Of a DNA stretch of 64,000 nt, positions 34,238 through 43,332 are shown piece after piece. The stretch is from Mycobacterium gordonae. GTDB taxonomy: Bacteria > Actinomycetota > Actinomycetes > Mycobacteriales > Mycobacteriaceae. The stretch is from assembly GCF_002101675.1 (NCBI RefSeq), contig NZ_LQOY01000207.1, positions 117,852 to 181,851 on the forward strand, given 5' to 3'. Positions within the stretch are counted from its first letter, which is position 1; the number at the start of each line of letters is the position of its first letter. A program made the position numbers and the translations under genes. Below the pieces are notes generated by a model. That model did not search any database and had not been told where the DNA came from. It saw only the letters and a list, made by a program, of their open reading frames with translations.

Positions 34238-37210
34238 TCACTCGGCGTGAATGGGCGGACCGGCCGGACGGCCGGCCGCGCGCCGGCGCCGCGACGGAAC
34301 GGCCGAAACCTCCGCAATCACCACGGATGGGACCTCGATAGCGGCCTCGGCATCGCTGTCGTCTCTGTCGTCGCCGTCGTCGTCCTCGTCTTCGGTGTCC
34401 TCGTCGTCGTCCTCGTCGGTGAGGTCTTCCTCGTCGTCAAGTTCGTCCACGTCTTCGTCGTCGTCCACGTCTTCGTCGTCGTCTTCGTCGTCGTCGAGAT
34501 CTTCGTCATCGTCGAGATCGTCGGATGCTTCGTCGACGTCCTCGTCCTCGTCGACGTCCTCGTCCTCGTCCTCGTCGACGTCCTCGTCCTCGGTGTCGTC
34601 CTCGTCCTCGGTGTCGTCTTCGTCCTCGGCGTCGACATCCTCAAACTCGTCACCCCCCGGCACCGCCAGCAATTCGGCCTGCTCGTCGGTCTCGGCGGTC
34701 AATTCCTCATCGGACTCGAGGTCGGTCTCGCCGGTCTCGTCCTCGTCGCGCGACGAGGCGGCCATCGCCTTGAACATCGGGTGCTCACCCGGCGCGTGCA
34801 CCGGAACCTTGGCCACGACACCGTTGTCGGCCGGCTGTTCGGATCGCGGCTTCTTCGATCGCCTGCTGCGGCGGCCGCCGGACTCGGTCTTGCGTCCCGT
34901 CGCCGGCGCTGAGTCGACCGGATCGGCATGCATCACGATTCCGCGGCCGGCGCAATGCGGGCACGATGTCGAGAACGCCTCGATCAGGCCGGTGCCCAGT
35001 CGCTTGCGGGTCAGCTGCACGAGTCCCAGCGAGGTCACCTCGGAAACCTGGTGGCGGGTGCGGTCGCGGGCCAGCGCCTCGGTCAGCCGGCGCAGCACCA
35101 GGTCGCGGTTGGACTCGAGCACCATGTCAATGAAGTCGATGACCACGATGCCGCCGATGTCGCGCAACCGCAGTTGCCGCACGATCTCCTCGGCCGCCTC
35201 GAGGTTGTTCTTGGTGACCGTCTGTTCCAGGTTGCCGCCGGACCCGGTGAACTTGCCGGTGTTGACGTCGACCACCGTCATGGCTTCGGTCCGGTCGATC
35301 ACCAGCGTCCCACCCGACGGCAGCCACACCTTGCGGTCCATCGCCTTGGCCAGTTGCTCGTCGATGCGGTGCACGGCGAACACATCCGGGCCCGGCTGAC
35401 CTTCGCCGCCGGCCGGTTCGTACTTCGTAAGCTTCGAAACCAGATCGGGTGCAACGGAATTCACGTACTCGTTGATCGTGGTCCAGGCTTCGTCGCCGGA
35501 GACGATCAGCTGGGAGAAGTCCTCGTTGAACAGGTCGCGGATGACCTTGACCAGAACGTCGGGCTCCTCGTACAACGCCACCGCGGCGCCCGCGGCCTTC
35601 TTCTTGGTCTCGGCGGCCTTGGCGTCGATCTGGTTCCAGCGTTCCTGCAGCCGGGTGACGTCGCCGCGGATGTCTTCCTCTTTCACGCCTTCGGACGCGG
35701 TGCGGATGATCACGCCCGCGTCGGACGGCACCACCTCGCGCAGGATCTCCTTGAGGCGTTGGCGTTCGGTGTCGGGCAGCTTGCGGCTGATGCCGGTCGA
35801 GCTTGCGCCGGGCACGTATACCAGGTAGCGCCCGGCCAGCGACACCTGCGTGGTGAGCCGGGCACCCTTATGCCCGACCGGATCCTTGCTGACCTGGACG
35901 ACGACATAGTCGCCGGGTTTGAGGGCCTGCTCGATCTTGCGGTCGGCCCCACCCAGACCGGCGGCGTCCCAGTTGACTTCGCCGGCATAGAGAACGCCGT
36001 TGCGGCCGCGACCGATGTCGACAAACGCGGCTTCCATCGAGGGCAGCACGTTCTGCACGATCCCGAGGTAGATGTTGCCGACCAAGGACGCAGAAGCCGC
36101 CGACGTCACGAAGTGCTCGACCACGATGCCGTCCTCCAGAACGGCGATCTGGGTGTAGCGCGCGCCCGGATGCGGCGGTTCGGTGCGCACCCGGTCGCGG
36201 ACCACCATGACCCGCTCCACGGCTTCGCGCCGCGCCAGGAATTCGGCCTCGGTCAGCACCGGTGGGCGGCGCCGGCCGGCGTCACGACCGTCGCGACGGC
36301 GCTGCCGCTTGGCCTCCAGCCTGGTCGAGCCGTCAATCCCCTTGATCTCGCCGGAACCGGAGTCCTCAGCCCCGGACTTGCCGCCGGTGCGCGGCGCGCG
36401 CTCGTGCACGACGGTGTTGGGCGGGTCGTCGGGCGACGGACTGTCGTCGTTGTCGTCGCCCGAGCCGGTCTTGCGGCGCCGGCGCCGGCGACGACGGCGG
36501 GTCGCGCCTTCGCCCGAACCGTTGTCCTCGTCGCCGTTGTCGGTGTCATCGGCCTCGTCGTCGGAATCCTGGCCTTCGGCCGACTCATCGCCTTGATCGA
36601 CCGTGTCGCCTGGCTGGTTGTCGCCCTCGGCGCCGTTCTGTTCACCGCGACCGCGACCGCGGCCCCGGCGCCCGCGGCGACGGCGCTTGTTGGCGGGACG
36701 GTCCGACTGGTCATCGTCATCGTCCGCGCCGGCTTGTGTGTCGGAGTCATCGCCGTAGTCGGAATCCTCGGCCGCACTCTCATCGCCGGCTTCGTCGTCG
36801 GTCTCGACGCGCTCGGGCAGCGGCTGCGGCGCGACGAACAGCGGCATGTAGTGCGGGCGCTCGACCAGCTCCTGGGTCTCGCGAAGCTCCCGGATCTCGA
36901 CCGTTTCCAGCATCAGCCGGGATTCGGGTTCGGCCGGCGGCCCGGCTTCGGCGACGGCCGTGGAGTCGGCGTCGGTCTCCGGCGCGTCCGGCTGGGCCGC
37001 CAGCAGATCGCGTACCCGAACCGCGTCGACGTGATCGACGCTGGAGTGGGCACTGCGGATCCGCCCGTCGAGGGCGGCCAGGGCATCCAGCACCCGCCTG
37101 CTGGTGGTTCCCAGCGTCCGCGCGAGCGAATGCACCCTCAAGCGGTCGGGCAGGTCCTCCCGCTCGGTCGGCTCGTTTGCTGAGTCTGAAGTTGGGGCAT
37201 CGTCTACCAC
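34238..37210 (-). CDS. rne: Ribonuclease E/G
   Basis: A 990-residue enzyme. An Arg/acid-rich disordered N-terminal arm (about 1-330, including RRRRRRRRRK) precedes the S1-like domain (about 355-450) and the DNase I-like catalytic domain with VVDVNTGKF (Asp648) and VVIDFIDM. The zinc link is CPHCAGRG. The C-terminal tail is almost pure Asp/Glu for about 100 residues. It starts mRNA decay and processes rRNA precursors. The GTG at 37208-37210 has AGGAGAA just upstream. By my recollection M. tuberculosis Rne is about 950 residues, so the tail seems expanded. It lies between ndk and rplU. Confidence 0.95.
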   Translation of the reverse strand: MVDDAPTSDSANEPTEREDLPDRLRVHSLARTLGTTSRRVLDALAALDGRIRSAHSSVDHVDAVRVRDLLAAQPDAPETDADSTAVAEAGPPAEPESRLMLETVEIRELRETQELVERPHYMPLFVAPQPLPERVETDDEAGDESAAEDSDYGDDSDTQAGADDDDDQSDRPANKRRRRGRRGRGRGRGEQNGAEGDNQPGDTVDQGDESAEGQDSDDEADDTDNGDEDNGSGEGATRRRRRRRRRKTGSGDDNDDSPSPDDPPNTVVHERAPRTGGKSGAEDSGSGEIKGIDGSTRLEAKRQRRRDGRDAGRRRPPVLTEAEFLARREAVERVMVVRDRVRTEPPHPGARYTQIAVLEDGIVVEHFVTSAASASLVGNIYLGIVQNVLPSMEAAFVDIGRGRNGVLYAGEVNWDAAGLGGADRKIEQALKPGDYVVVQVSKDPVGHKGARLTTQVSLAGRYLVYVPGASSTGISRKLPDTERQRLKEILREVVPSDAGVIIRTASEGVKEEDIRGDVTRLQERWNQIDAKAAETKKKAAGAAVALYEEPDVLVKVIRDLFNEDFSQLIVSGDEAWTTINEYVNSVAPDLVSKLTKYEPAGGEGQPGPDVFAVHRIDEQLAKAMDRKVWLPSGGTLVIDRTEAMTVVDVNTGKFTGSGGNLEQTVTKNNLEAAEEIVRQLRLRDIGGIVVIDFIDMVLESNRDLVLRRLTEALARDRTRHQVSEVTSLGLVQLTRKRLGTGLIEAFSTSCPHCAGRGIVMHADPVDSAPATGRKTESGGRRSRRSKKPRSEQPADNGVVAKVPVHAPGEHPMFKAMAASSRDEDETGETDLESDEELTAETDEQAELLAVPGGDEFEDVDAEDEDDTEDEDDTEDEDVDEDEDEDVDEDEDVDEASDDLDDDEDLDDDEDDDEDVDDDEDVDELDDEEDLTDEDDDEDTEDEDDDGDDRDDSDAEAAIEVPSVVIAEVSAVPSRRRRAAGRPAGPPIHAE
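34345..34660 (-). repeat. GAC/GAG-rich low-complexity tract in rne
   Basis: The plus strand reads as repeated CTCGTC/GTCGTC units encoding the Asp/Glu tail of RNase E (runs such as DEDEDEDVDEDEDVDE). Slippage or recombination could vary its length between strains. Confidence 0.7.
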
Positions 37211-37232
37211 GTATTCTCCTCAAGCCCCCGGG

Positions 37233-37297
37233 CGCGTCGTCCTATCGACGCGGCCACTCGAGGGCTTCGCTATGGGTCCGGGCCACTTCTCCCGGAC
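37233..37297 (-). promoter_or_regulatory. Paired hairpins in the rne 5' leader
   Basis: CGCGTCG/CGACGCG (37233-37239 and 37246-37252, six-base loop) and GTCCGGG/CCCGGAC (37276-37282 and 37291-37297, eight-base loop) lie 23-87 bases before the rne start. The full 298-base gap between rne and ndk holds no gene. By analogy to rne autoregulation through its leader in other bacteria, these could be cleavage or regulatory elements (inference). Confidence 0.4.
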
Positions 37298-37508
37298 TTG
37301 TGATGGTCTCGCCCCGAGCAGCTCATGACGAGCCCACTCGGTGCCGTACTGAATGACGGCCCGACATGCTGCGCCGCACCGCGGACTGGCGATGGTCGCG
37401 CTTGCCCAAGTCTTCATTCGGGCGTCCGACGCCAGATCGACGACGTTCACCCGGAGTCAGTATCCCACATCACTTCAGGGGATCACGCTCCCCTTCGAGC
37501 AGGCCCGA

Positions 37509-37919
37509 TCAGATGCCGGGAAACCAGAGCTCGATCTCGCGCTGGGCCGATTCGGCGGAGTCGGACCCGTGCACCAGGTTGAACTGGGTTTCCAGGCCGA
37601 AATCGCCGCGGATGGTTCCGGGGGTGGCCTTTTCCACCGGGTCGGTGCCGCCGGCGAGTTGCCGGAAGGCGGCAATCGCGCGGGTTCCGACCACCACGGC
37701 CGCCACCACCGGTCCCGAGGTGATGAACTCCAGCAGCGATCCGAAGAAGGGCTTGCCGTCGTGCTCGGCGTAATGGCGGCGGGCCAGGTCCTCCCCGACG
37801 GTCCGGAGCTCCAGCGCCGCGATGGTGAGGCCCTTGCGTTCGATGCGGCTGAGTATCTCGCCAATCAACTGGCGCTCGACGCCGTCGGGCTTGATCAATA
37901 CGAGGGTCCGTTCGGTCAC
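37509..37919 (-). CDS. ndk: Nucleoside diphosphate kinase
   Basis: A 136-residue enzyme starting TERTLVLIKPDGVERQLIG with the active-site histidine in NLVHGSDSAESAQREI. It balances nucleoside triphosphate pools through a phosphohistidine intermediate. The GTG at 37917-37919 gives exactly the M. tuberculosis NdkA length; the frame runs to 37955. TACTCT lies seven bases upstream, so it is probably leaderless and transcribed separately from the folC group. Confidence 0.97.
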   Translation of the reverse strand: MTERTLVLIKPDGVERQLIGEILSRIERKGLTIAALELRTVGEDLARRHYAEHDGKPFFGSLLEFITSGPVVAAVVVGTRAIAAFRQLAGGTDPVEKATPGTIRGDFGLETQFNLVHGSDSAESAQREIELWFPGI

Positions 37920-37926
37920 GGTGCAC

Positions 37927-37932
37927 AGAGTA
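37927..37932 (-). promoter_or_regulatory. Candidate -10 box of leaderless ndk
   Basis: TACTCT on the minus strand, seven bases before the GTG start at 37919. No Shine-Dalgarno sequence lies between them. Confidence 0.5.
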
Positions 37933-38056
37933 GAGGGCGGGGAATCGATACCCAAGCCGGCACCAGCAACGAGCCTGCGGTGAAGGCCTCGACGCTGCGC
38001 TGAGCGCTACCGCGAGCGCGGTGAACCCGCCCTGGCCAACGGTTCGGCGCGCACCG

Positions 38057-38434
38057 TCAGGACGGCGGCGGCGCCCAGCGCTCCTGGCGCCGCCGGACCT
38101 CGGCGCGCAGATAGGCGATCAGCCCCCACACCGCGGTGAACAACACGCCCATGAATCCGACGGCCGGGTACAGCAGGAAGCCGGCAACCAGCAGCAGCTG
38201 TGCGCCCAGGTTCACCCAGATCGCCCACGGCCGGCGCTGCAATCCGGTCAACGCGACGAGCAGCAGGGCGAATCCGACCAGGTACCCCAGCGATGCGCCG
38301 CTGAGTCCGCCCCCGACGACGCCCACCACCGGTATCGCCAGCAGCACCACGATCACCTCGAGGATGAGGGTGCCGGCCATCACCCCAGCGAAGCTCTTCC
38401 AGGGGTCGGGCGGCGGGGCTGCCTGTTCGGTCAT
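38057..38434 (-). CDS. DUF4233-type membrane protein (Rv2446c-like)
   Basis: A 125-residue protein with a short cytoplasmic Pro-rich N-terminus and about four hydrophobic helices (near residues 17-38, 45-62, 70-90, 93-112), ending in a basic, Arg-rich tail. No catalytic motif is visible. It follows folC with an ATGA overlap, so it is co-translated with the folate enzyme; the same pairing occurs as Rv2447c-Rv2446c. Function is unknown; membrane location is inferred from hydrophobicity. Confidence 0.85.
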   Translation of the reverse strand: MTEQAAPPPDPWKSFAGVMAGTLILEVIVVLLAIPVVGVVGGGLSGASLGYLVGFALLLVALTGLQRRPWAIWVNLGAQLLLVAGFLLYPAVGFMGVLFTAVWGLIAYLRAEVRRRQERWAPPPS

Positions 38435-39864
38435 TGCGGATCACGACCGAACAACGTCCGGGCGGCACCGGCGGTGACGACCGAGCCGGTGATGACAATC
38501 CCTGTGCCGGAATACATTTCATCCTCCTGGTCGGCCGCGTCGACCAAAGCCGTCGCGGCGTCGATGGCGTCGCGCAGGTTGTCGGCAGGGATCACCCGGT
38601 CGGGCCCGAACCGCTGCTCGGCCGCCAGGGCCAGCGTCTCGACATCCAGAGCCCGGGGCGAGCCGTTGTGGGTGACGACGACGGAGTCGAAGACCGGTTC
38701 CAGCGCCGCGAGGATGCCGTCCACATCCTTATCGGCCAGCACGGCTACCACCCCCACCAACGTCCGAAAGTCGAACTCGTCGGCCAGCGTCTGCGCCAGC
38801 GCAGCCGCCCCGGCGGGGTTGTGGGCGGCGTCGATGAACACCGTCGGGGCGCTGCGCATCCGCTCCAGCCGTCCGGGACTGGTGACCGCGGCGAAACCGG
38901 CCCGCACCGCCTCCACATCCAATTGCCGTTGGGCGCCCGCGCCGAAGAACGCTTCCACCGCGGCCAGCGCCAGTACCGCGTTGTGCGCCTGATGCTCGCC
39001 GTGCAGCGGCAGATAGATGTCCGGATACACCCCGCCGAGACCCTGCAGTTGCAGCAGCTGTCCGCCGATGGCCACCTGCCGGTCCAGCACCGCGAACTCG
39101 GAGTCCTGCCGGGCGACCGCGGCGTCGACACGCACCGTCTGGGCGAGCAACACGTCCATCACCTCCGGAGACTGTCGCCCGATCACCGCGACGGTGTCCG
39201 GCGCCCCCTGCGGCGCCCGGGTGATGATGCCCGACTTCTCCTTGGCGATCCCGGCGATGTCGGAACCCAGGTAGTCGACGTGGTCAACGCTGATCGGGGT
39301 GATGACGGCCACCGGTGCGTTCAGCACGTTAGTGGCGTCCCAGCTGCCACCCATGCCCACCTCGACCACCGCGACGTCGACGGGCGCATCGGCGAACGCC
39401 GCGAACGCCATCGCGGTGAGCACCTCGAACTTGCTCATCGCAGGGCCTCCACCGGCCTGCGACTGCTGATCGACCATCTGCACGAACGGTTCGATCTCCC
39501 GGTAGACCTCGACATACCGCGCCGGTGTGATCGGCAAACCGTCGATCGAGATGCGCTCGACCGCAGACTGCAGGTGCGGGCTGGTGGTTCGGCCGGTGCG
39601 CTGCGAAAGCGCGGTGACCAGCGCATCGACCATCCGCGCGACCGACGTCTTGCCGTTGGTGCCGGCGATGTGGATCGACGGGTAGCTGAGTTGCGGCGAC
39701 CCGAGCAGGTCCATCAGAGCGCTGATCCGGGTCAGGCTGGGCTCGATGCGGCTTTCCGGCCATCGCTGGTCCAGCAGATGTTCGACCTGCAGCAGAGCCG
39801 CGATCTCGTCCGGGGTGGGAGCCAACCGGGTGCTCGACTCCCAGTCCTGCGGTTCCGGGTTCAT
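38431..39864 (-). CDS. folC: Folylpolyglutamate synthase / dihydrofolate synthase
   Basis: The 477-residue Mur-ligase family enzyme has the P-loop HIAGTNGKTSVARM, the folate-binding SPHLQSAVERI, VEVGMGGSWDATN, and the C-terminal VFIDAAHNPAGAAAL. It adds glutamate to (dihydro)folates. The ATG at 39862-39864 overlaps the valS stop by one base (TAATG); a longer open frame to 40401 lies inside valS. It is transcribed valS-folC-DUF4233. Confidence 0.96.
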   Translation of the reverse strand: MNPEPQDWESSTRLAPTPDEIAALLQVEHLLDQRWPESRIEPSLTRISALMDLLGSPQLSYPSIHIAGTNGKTSVARMVDALVTALSQRTGRTTSPHLQSAVERISIDGLPITPARYVEVYREIEPFVQMVDQQSQAGGGPAMSKFEVLTAMAFAAFADAPVDVAVVEVGMGGSWDATNVLNAPVAVITPISVDHVDYLGSDIAGIAKEKSGIITRAPQGAPDTVAVIGRQSPEVMDVLLAQTVRVDAAVARQDSEFAVLDRQVAIGGQLLQLQGLGGVYPDIYLPLHGEHQAHNAVLALAAVEAFFGAGAQRQLDVEAVRAGFAAVTSPGRLERMRSAPTVFIDAAHNPAGAAALAQTLADEFDFRTLVGVVAVLADKDVDGILAALEPVFDSVVVTHNGSPRALDVETLALAAEQRFGPDRVIPADNLRDAIDAATALVDAADQEDEMYSGTGIVITGSVVTAGAARTLFGRDPQ

Positions 39865-42512
39865 TACAGGACTGCCAATTTGGCGGTGATCCGGTCGGTT
39901 TCTTCCTGAGCCACCTGCTGGCGGGCGCGGATCTTGTCGACGACGGCTTCGGGCGCTTTGGCCAGGAAGTCGGCGTTGCCGAGTTTGGCCGCGGTGGACG
40001 CCAGTTCCTTTTGCGCTGCCGCCAGGTCCTTTTCCAGACGCCGGCGCTCGGCGGCGACGTCGATGGTGCCCGAGGTGTCGAGCTCGACGACGACCGTGGC
40101 GGCGCTCAGCCTGACCTCCAGTGACGCCGACGCACGGAAATCGTCGCCCGGTGCGGTGAGCCAGGCCAGGGACGTCACGGCATGGACCTGATTGCTCAGG
40201 TCGGCGTCGTCGACGCCGACCAACCGGGCCGGCACCTTCTGCCGGTCGGCCAGGCCCTGATCGCTGCGGAACCTGCGCACTTCGGTCACCAGCTTCTGCA
40301 TATCGGTGATCCGTTGCGCCGCAACCGAATCCAACACGATGCCGGACGGCTCGGGCCAGTCGGCGATCACCAGCGACTCCTGGCCGGTGAGCGCCTGCCA
40401 CAGCGCTTCGGTGACGAACGGGATCACCGGGTGCAGCAGCCGCAGCAACGTGTCCAGGCCGGCGGCCAGCACCGCGGTGGTATGCGAAAGACCTTGCGCG
40501 AGCTGTGTTTTGGCCAGCTCTACATACCAGTCGCAGAATTCGTCCCAGGCGAAGTGGTAGAGCGCTTCGCAGGCGCGGCTGAACTCGTAGCTGTCGAAGG
40601 CCGCATCGACTTCGGCGCGGACCTCTTCCAGCCGGCCGAGCACCCAGCGGTCGGCGTCGGTCAATTGCTGCAACGGGGGTAGCGGGGCCAGAGCAGCGCC
40701 GTTCATCAGCGCATACCTGGTGGCGTTGAACAGTTTGGTGCCGAAGTTGCGCGACGCCCGCACGGCGTCCTCGCCGATGGCCAGATCGCCGCCCGGACTG
40801 GCGCCACGGGCCAGGGTGAACCGCAGGGCGTCGGCCCCGAACTTGTCCATCCAGTCCAGTGGGTCGATGACGTTGCCCTTCGACTTGCTCATCTTGCGGC
40901 CGAACTCGTCGCGGATCAGTCCGTGCAGGAACACGTCGGTGAACGGCACCTGCGGGCCGCGGCTACCGTCGAGCGTGATGGCGTCGTCACCGCCCACATA
41001 GGTGCCGAACATCATCATCCGCGCCACCCAGAAGAACAGGATGTCGTAGCCGGTGACCAGAACGCTTGTCGGATAGAACTTTTCCAGCGCGGGGGTCTTC
41101 GACGGCCAGCCCAGGGTGGAGAACGGCCACAACGCCGAGGAGAACCAGGTATCCAGTACGTCGCTGTCCTGCTCCCAGCCCTCCGGCGGCGTGTCGTCGG
41201 GACCGACGCACACCATCTCGCCGTTGGGCCCGTACCAGATCGGGATGCGGTGACCCCACCACAGCTGGCGCGAGATGCACCAGTCGTGCATGTCGTCCAC
41301 CCAGGCGAACCACCGCGGTTCCAGGCTGGCCGGGTGAATCACCGTGTCGCCGTTGCGAACCGCGTCACCGGCAGCCTTGGCCATCGACTCCACCCGGACC
41401 CACCATTGCAGGGACAGGCGCGGTTCGATCGGCTCCCCGCTGCGCTCGGAGTGCCCGACGCTGTGCAGGTAGGGCCGCTTCTCCTCGACGACACGGCCCT
41501 GGGCGGCAAGCGCTTCGCGAACCTTGACGCGAGCCTCGAACCGGTCCATCCCGTCGAATTCCGTCCCGGTGCCGGCGATCCGGCCTTTGGTGTCCATGAT
41601 CGAGGGCATCGGCAGCTGATGGCGCATCCCGATCTCGAAGTCGTTGGGATCATGAGCGGGTGTGACTTTGACTGCGCCGGTACCGAATTCGGGGTCGACG
41701 TGCTCGTCGGCGACGACGATCATCTCGCGATCGACGAACGGGTGCGGCAGCCGGGTGCCGACCAGATGGCGGTAACGGTCGTCGTCGGGGTGGACCGCGA
41801 TGGCGGTATCGCCCAACATGGTCTCCACCCGGGTCGTGGCGACCACGATGTGAGGCTGGGAGTCGTCGAGCGAGCCGTACCGGAACGACACCAGCTCGCC
41901 TTCGACGTCCTGGTAGTTGACCTCGAGGTCGGAGATCGCCGTCTCCAGCACCGGCGACCAGTTGACCAGTCGCTCGGCCTGATAGATCAGGCCGTCGTCA
42001 TAGAGGCGCTTGAAGATCGTCCGCACGGCACGCGACAGCCCCTCGTCCATGGTGAAGCGGTCCCGGCTCCAGTCCACGCCGTCGCCGAGTCGGCGCATCT
42101 GGCCACCGATCGCGCCGCCGGACTCACGCTTCCAGTCCCACACCTTCTCGACGAACAGCTCGCGGCCGAAGTCCTCTTTGGTCTTGCCGTCGACCGCCAG
42201 CTGCTTCTCCACCACGCTCTGGGTGGCGATGCCGGCGTGGTCCATCCCCGGCTGCCACAACACCTCGTAGCCCTGCATGCGCTTACGCCGGGTCAGCGCA
42301 TCCATCATGGTGTGTTCCAGGGCATGGCCCATGTGCAGGCTGCCGGTCACGTTCGGCGGCGGGAGCACGATGCAGTACGCGGGCTTGGTGCTGTGCGGGT
42401 CCGCGGTGAAGTAGCCGGCATCTACCCACTTCTGGTAGATGGCGCCCTCCATCGCGGCCGGATCCCAGGACTTGGGCAGCTGGTCTTCGGCAGGGCGGGG
42501 GCTGGCGGTCAC
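39864..42512 (-). CDS. valS: Valyl-tRNA synthetase
   Basis: An 882-residue class I synthetase: HIGH-type motif PPPNVTGSLHMGHAL, KMSKS motif in GRKMSKSKGNVIDP, the editing (CP1) domain between them, and a C-terminal coiled coil (about 815-880, ERRRLEKDLAAAQKELAST). The GTG at 42510-42512 follows TAGAAT by six bases, suggesting a leaderless start. It heads the valS-folC-DUF4233 unit. Confidence 0.98.
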   Translation of the reverse strand: MTASPRPAEDQLPKSWDPAAMEGAIYQKWVDAGYFTADPHSTKPAYCIVLPPPNVTGSLHMGHALEHTMMDALTRRKRMQGYEVLWQPGMDHAGIATQSVVEKQLAVDGKTKEDFGRELFVEKVWDWKRESGGAIGGQMRRLGDGVDWSRDRFTMDEGLSRAVRTIFKRLYDDGLIYQAERLVNWSPVLETAISDLEVNYQDVEGELVSFRYGSLDDSQPHIVVATTRVETMLGDTAIAVHPDDDRYRHLVGTRLPHPFVDREMIVVADEHVDPEFGTGAVKVTPAHDPNDFEIGMRHQLPMPSIMDTKGRIAGTGTEFDGMDRFEARVKVREALAAQGRVVEEKRPYLHSVGHSERSGEPIEPRLSLQWWVRVESMAKAAGDAVRNGDTVIHPASLEPRWFAWVDDMHDWCISRQLWWGHRIPIWYGPNGEMVCVGPDDTPPEGWEQDSDVLDTWFSSALWPFSTLGWPSKTPALEKFYPTSVLVTGYDILFFWVARMMMFGTYVGGDDAITLDGSRGPQVPFTDVFLHGLIRDEFGRKMSKSKGNVIDPLDWMDKFGADALRFTLARGASPGGDLAIGEDAVRASRNFGTKLFNATRYALMNGAALAPLPPLQQLTDADRWVLGRLEEVRAEVDAAFDSYEFSRACEALYHFAWDEFCDWYVELAKTQLAQGLSHTTAVLAAGLDTLLRLLHPVIPFVTEALWQALTGQESLVIADWPEPSGIVLDSVAAQRITDMQKLVTEVRRFRSDQGLADRQKVPARLVGVDDADLSNQVHAVTSLAWLTAPGDDFRASASLEVRLSAATVVVELDTSGTIDVAAERRRLEKDLAAAQKELASTAAKLGNADFLAKAPEAVVDKIRARQQVAQEETDRITAKLAVL

Positions 42513-42518
42513 CGGTCA

Positions 42519-42524
42519 ATTCTA
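42519..42524 (-). promoter_or_regulatory. Candidate -10 box of leaderless valS
   Basis: TAGAAT on the minus strand is a near-consensus SigA -10, six bases before the GTG at 42512. Confidence 0.55.
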
Positions 42525-42583
42525 GGAACCGCCCGCCGCCGCCGTGTAAGGGCCTGAAACCGCAGGTGGAGCGGATTGGCCGA

Positions 42584-43234
42584 TTACGGGATGGTGAGCA
42601 CCTGCCCCGGGTAAATCAAATCGGGATTCGGGATTGCGCTGGCGTCGGCGATGATCTGGTACTTGCTGCCGTCGCCGTAGAACCGCTCCGCGATCGCCCA
42701 CAAGGTGTCGCCGGACTCGACCGTGTAGGTGCGTGCGGCGGGGGGCTCGGGCTCGGCCGGCGGCGCTTCGGGTGCCGGTTCGGCCGGCTCGGCCTGCTCG
42801 GCGACGGCGTTCTCGACGGGAGCGGGCTCGCCCTGGGATTTGCCTTTGTCGTCGAGGTCGTCTGCGGCCCCTTGCGCGCTGGGATTTGGCGGGGGCGGGG
42901 CGTCGGTTTCGGTCTTGGTGGACCAGGCCGGCCCGTCGGCCGCGTACAACACCAGGTTGCGGTCGTCCTGCAGGACGAGTTGCACCTGCTTCTTACCCTT
43001 GGTGTCGCTGTGCCACACCGGCTTGTCGGCGGTGTAGAGCACGAAATTTCCGTCGGTCTGCACCTCGGCGCGCACCACGTCCTGACCGTTGGTGGCGGTC
43101 GCCCAGATCGGCTTACCCCACACGGCCAGCACCAGGTTGCCGTCGTCCTGCAGGGTCAGGGTGTAGGCGCCGTTGTTGGAGACCAGCGACTCTCCCTTTA
43201 CCAGCTTCTGCCCTTCGGTGAGCCTGTCTGACAT
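42584..43234 (-). CDS. Bulb-type mannose-binding lectin with C-terminal LysM domain
   Basis: A 216-residue protein. Residues 1-110 form a B-lectin domain with three QxDxNxVxY-type sites (LQDDGNLVLAVW, QTDGNFVLYTAD, LQDDRNLVLYAAD at about 28, 58 and 88); the first lacks the Tyr. A Pro/Glu/Ala-rich linker (about 110-165) leads to a LysM domain (YTVESGDTLWAIAERFYGDG... to the end). It resembles the lectin-LysM protein described in M. smegmatis. It would bind mannose-type glycans and peptidoglycan. No signal peptide is seen, so export is unexplained. GAGAGGAAAA precedes the ATG. It is absent between valS and Rv2449c in M. tuberculosis as I recall. Confidence 0.88.
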   Translation of the reverse strand: MSDRLTEGQKLVKGESLVSNNGAYTLTLQDDGNLVLAVWGKPIWATATNGQDVVRAEVQTDGNFVLYTADKPVWHSDTKGKKQVQLVLQDDRNLVLYAADGPAWSTKTETDAPPPPNPSAQGAADDLDDKGKSQGEPAPVENAVAEQAEPAEPAPEAPPAEPEPPAARTYTVESGDTLWAIAERFYGDGSKYQIIADASAIPNPDLIYPGQVLTIP

Positions 43235-43332
43235 GCGTTTTCCTCTCCATACTCTTACGGGACCTCGAAAAATCCGATCGCACCGCGACCGAAACAGACT
43301 TTGCGCTCAGCGCAATCTTGTTGTGCCGCCTG

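Noticed and set aside
34928..37183. 751-codon plus-strand frame opposite rne
   Set aside because: It mirrors the strongly supported RNase E gene and has no domain of its own.
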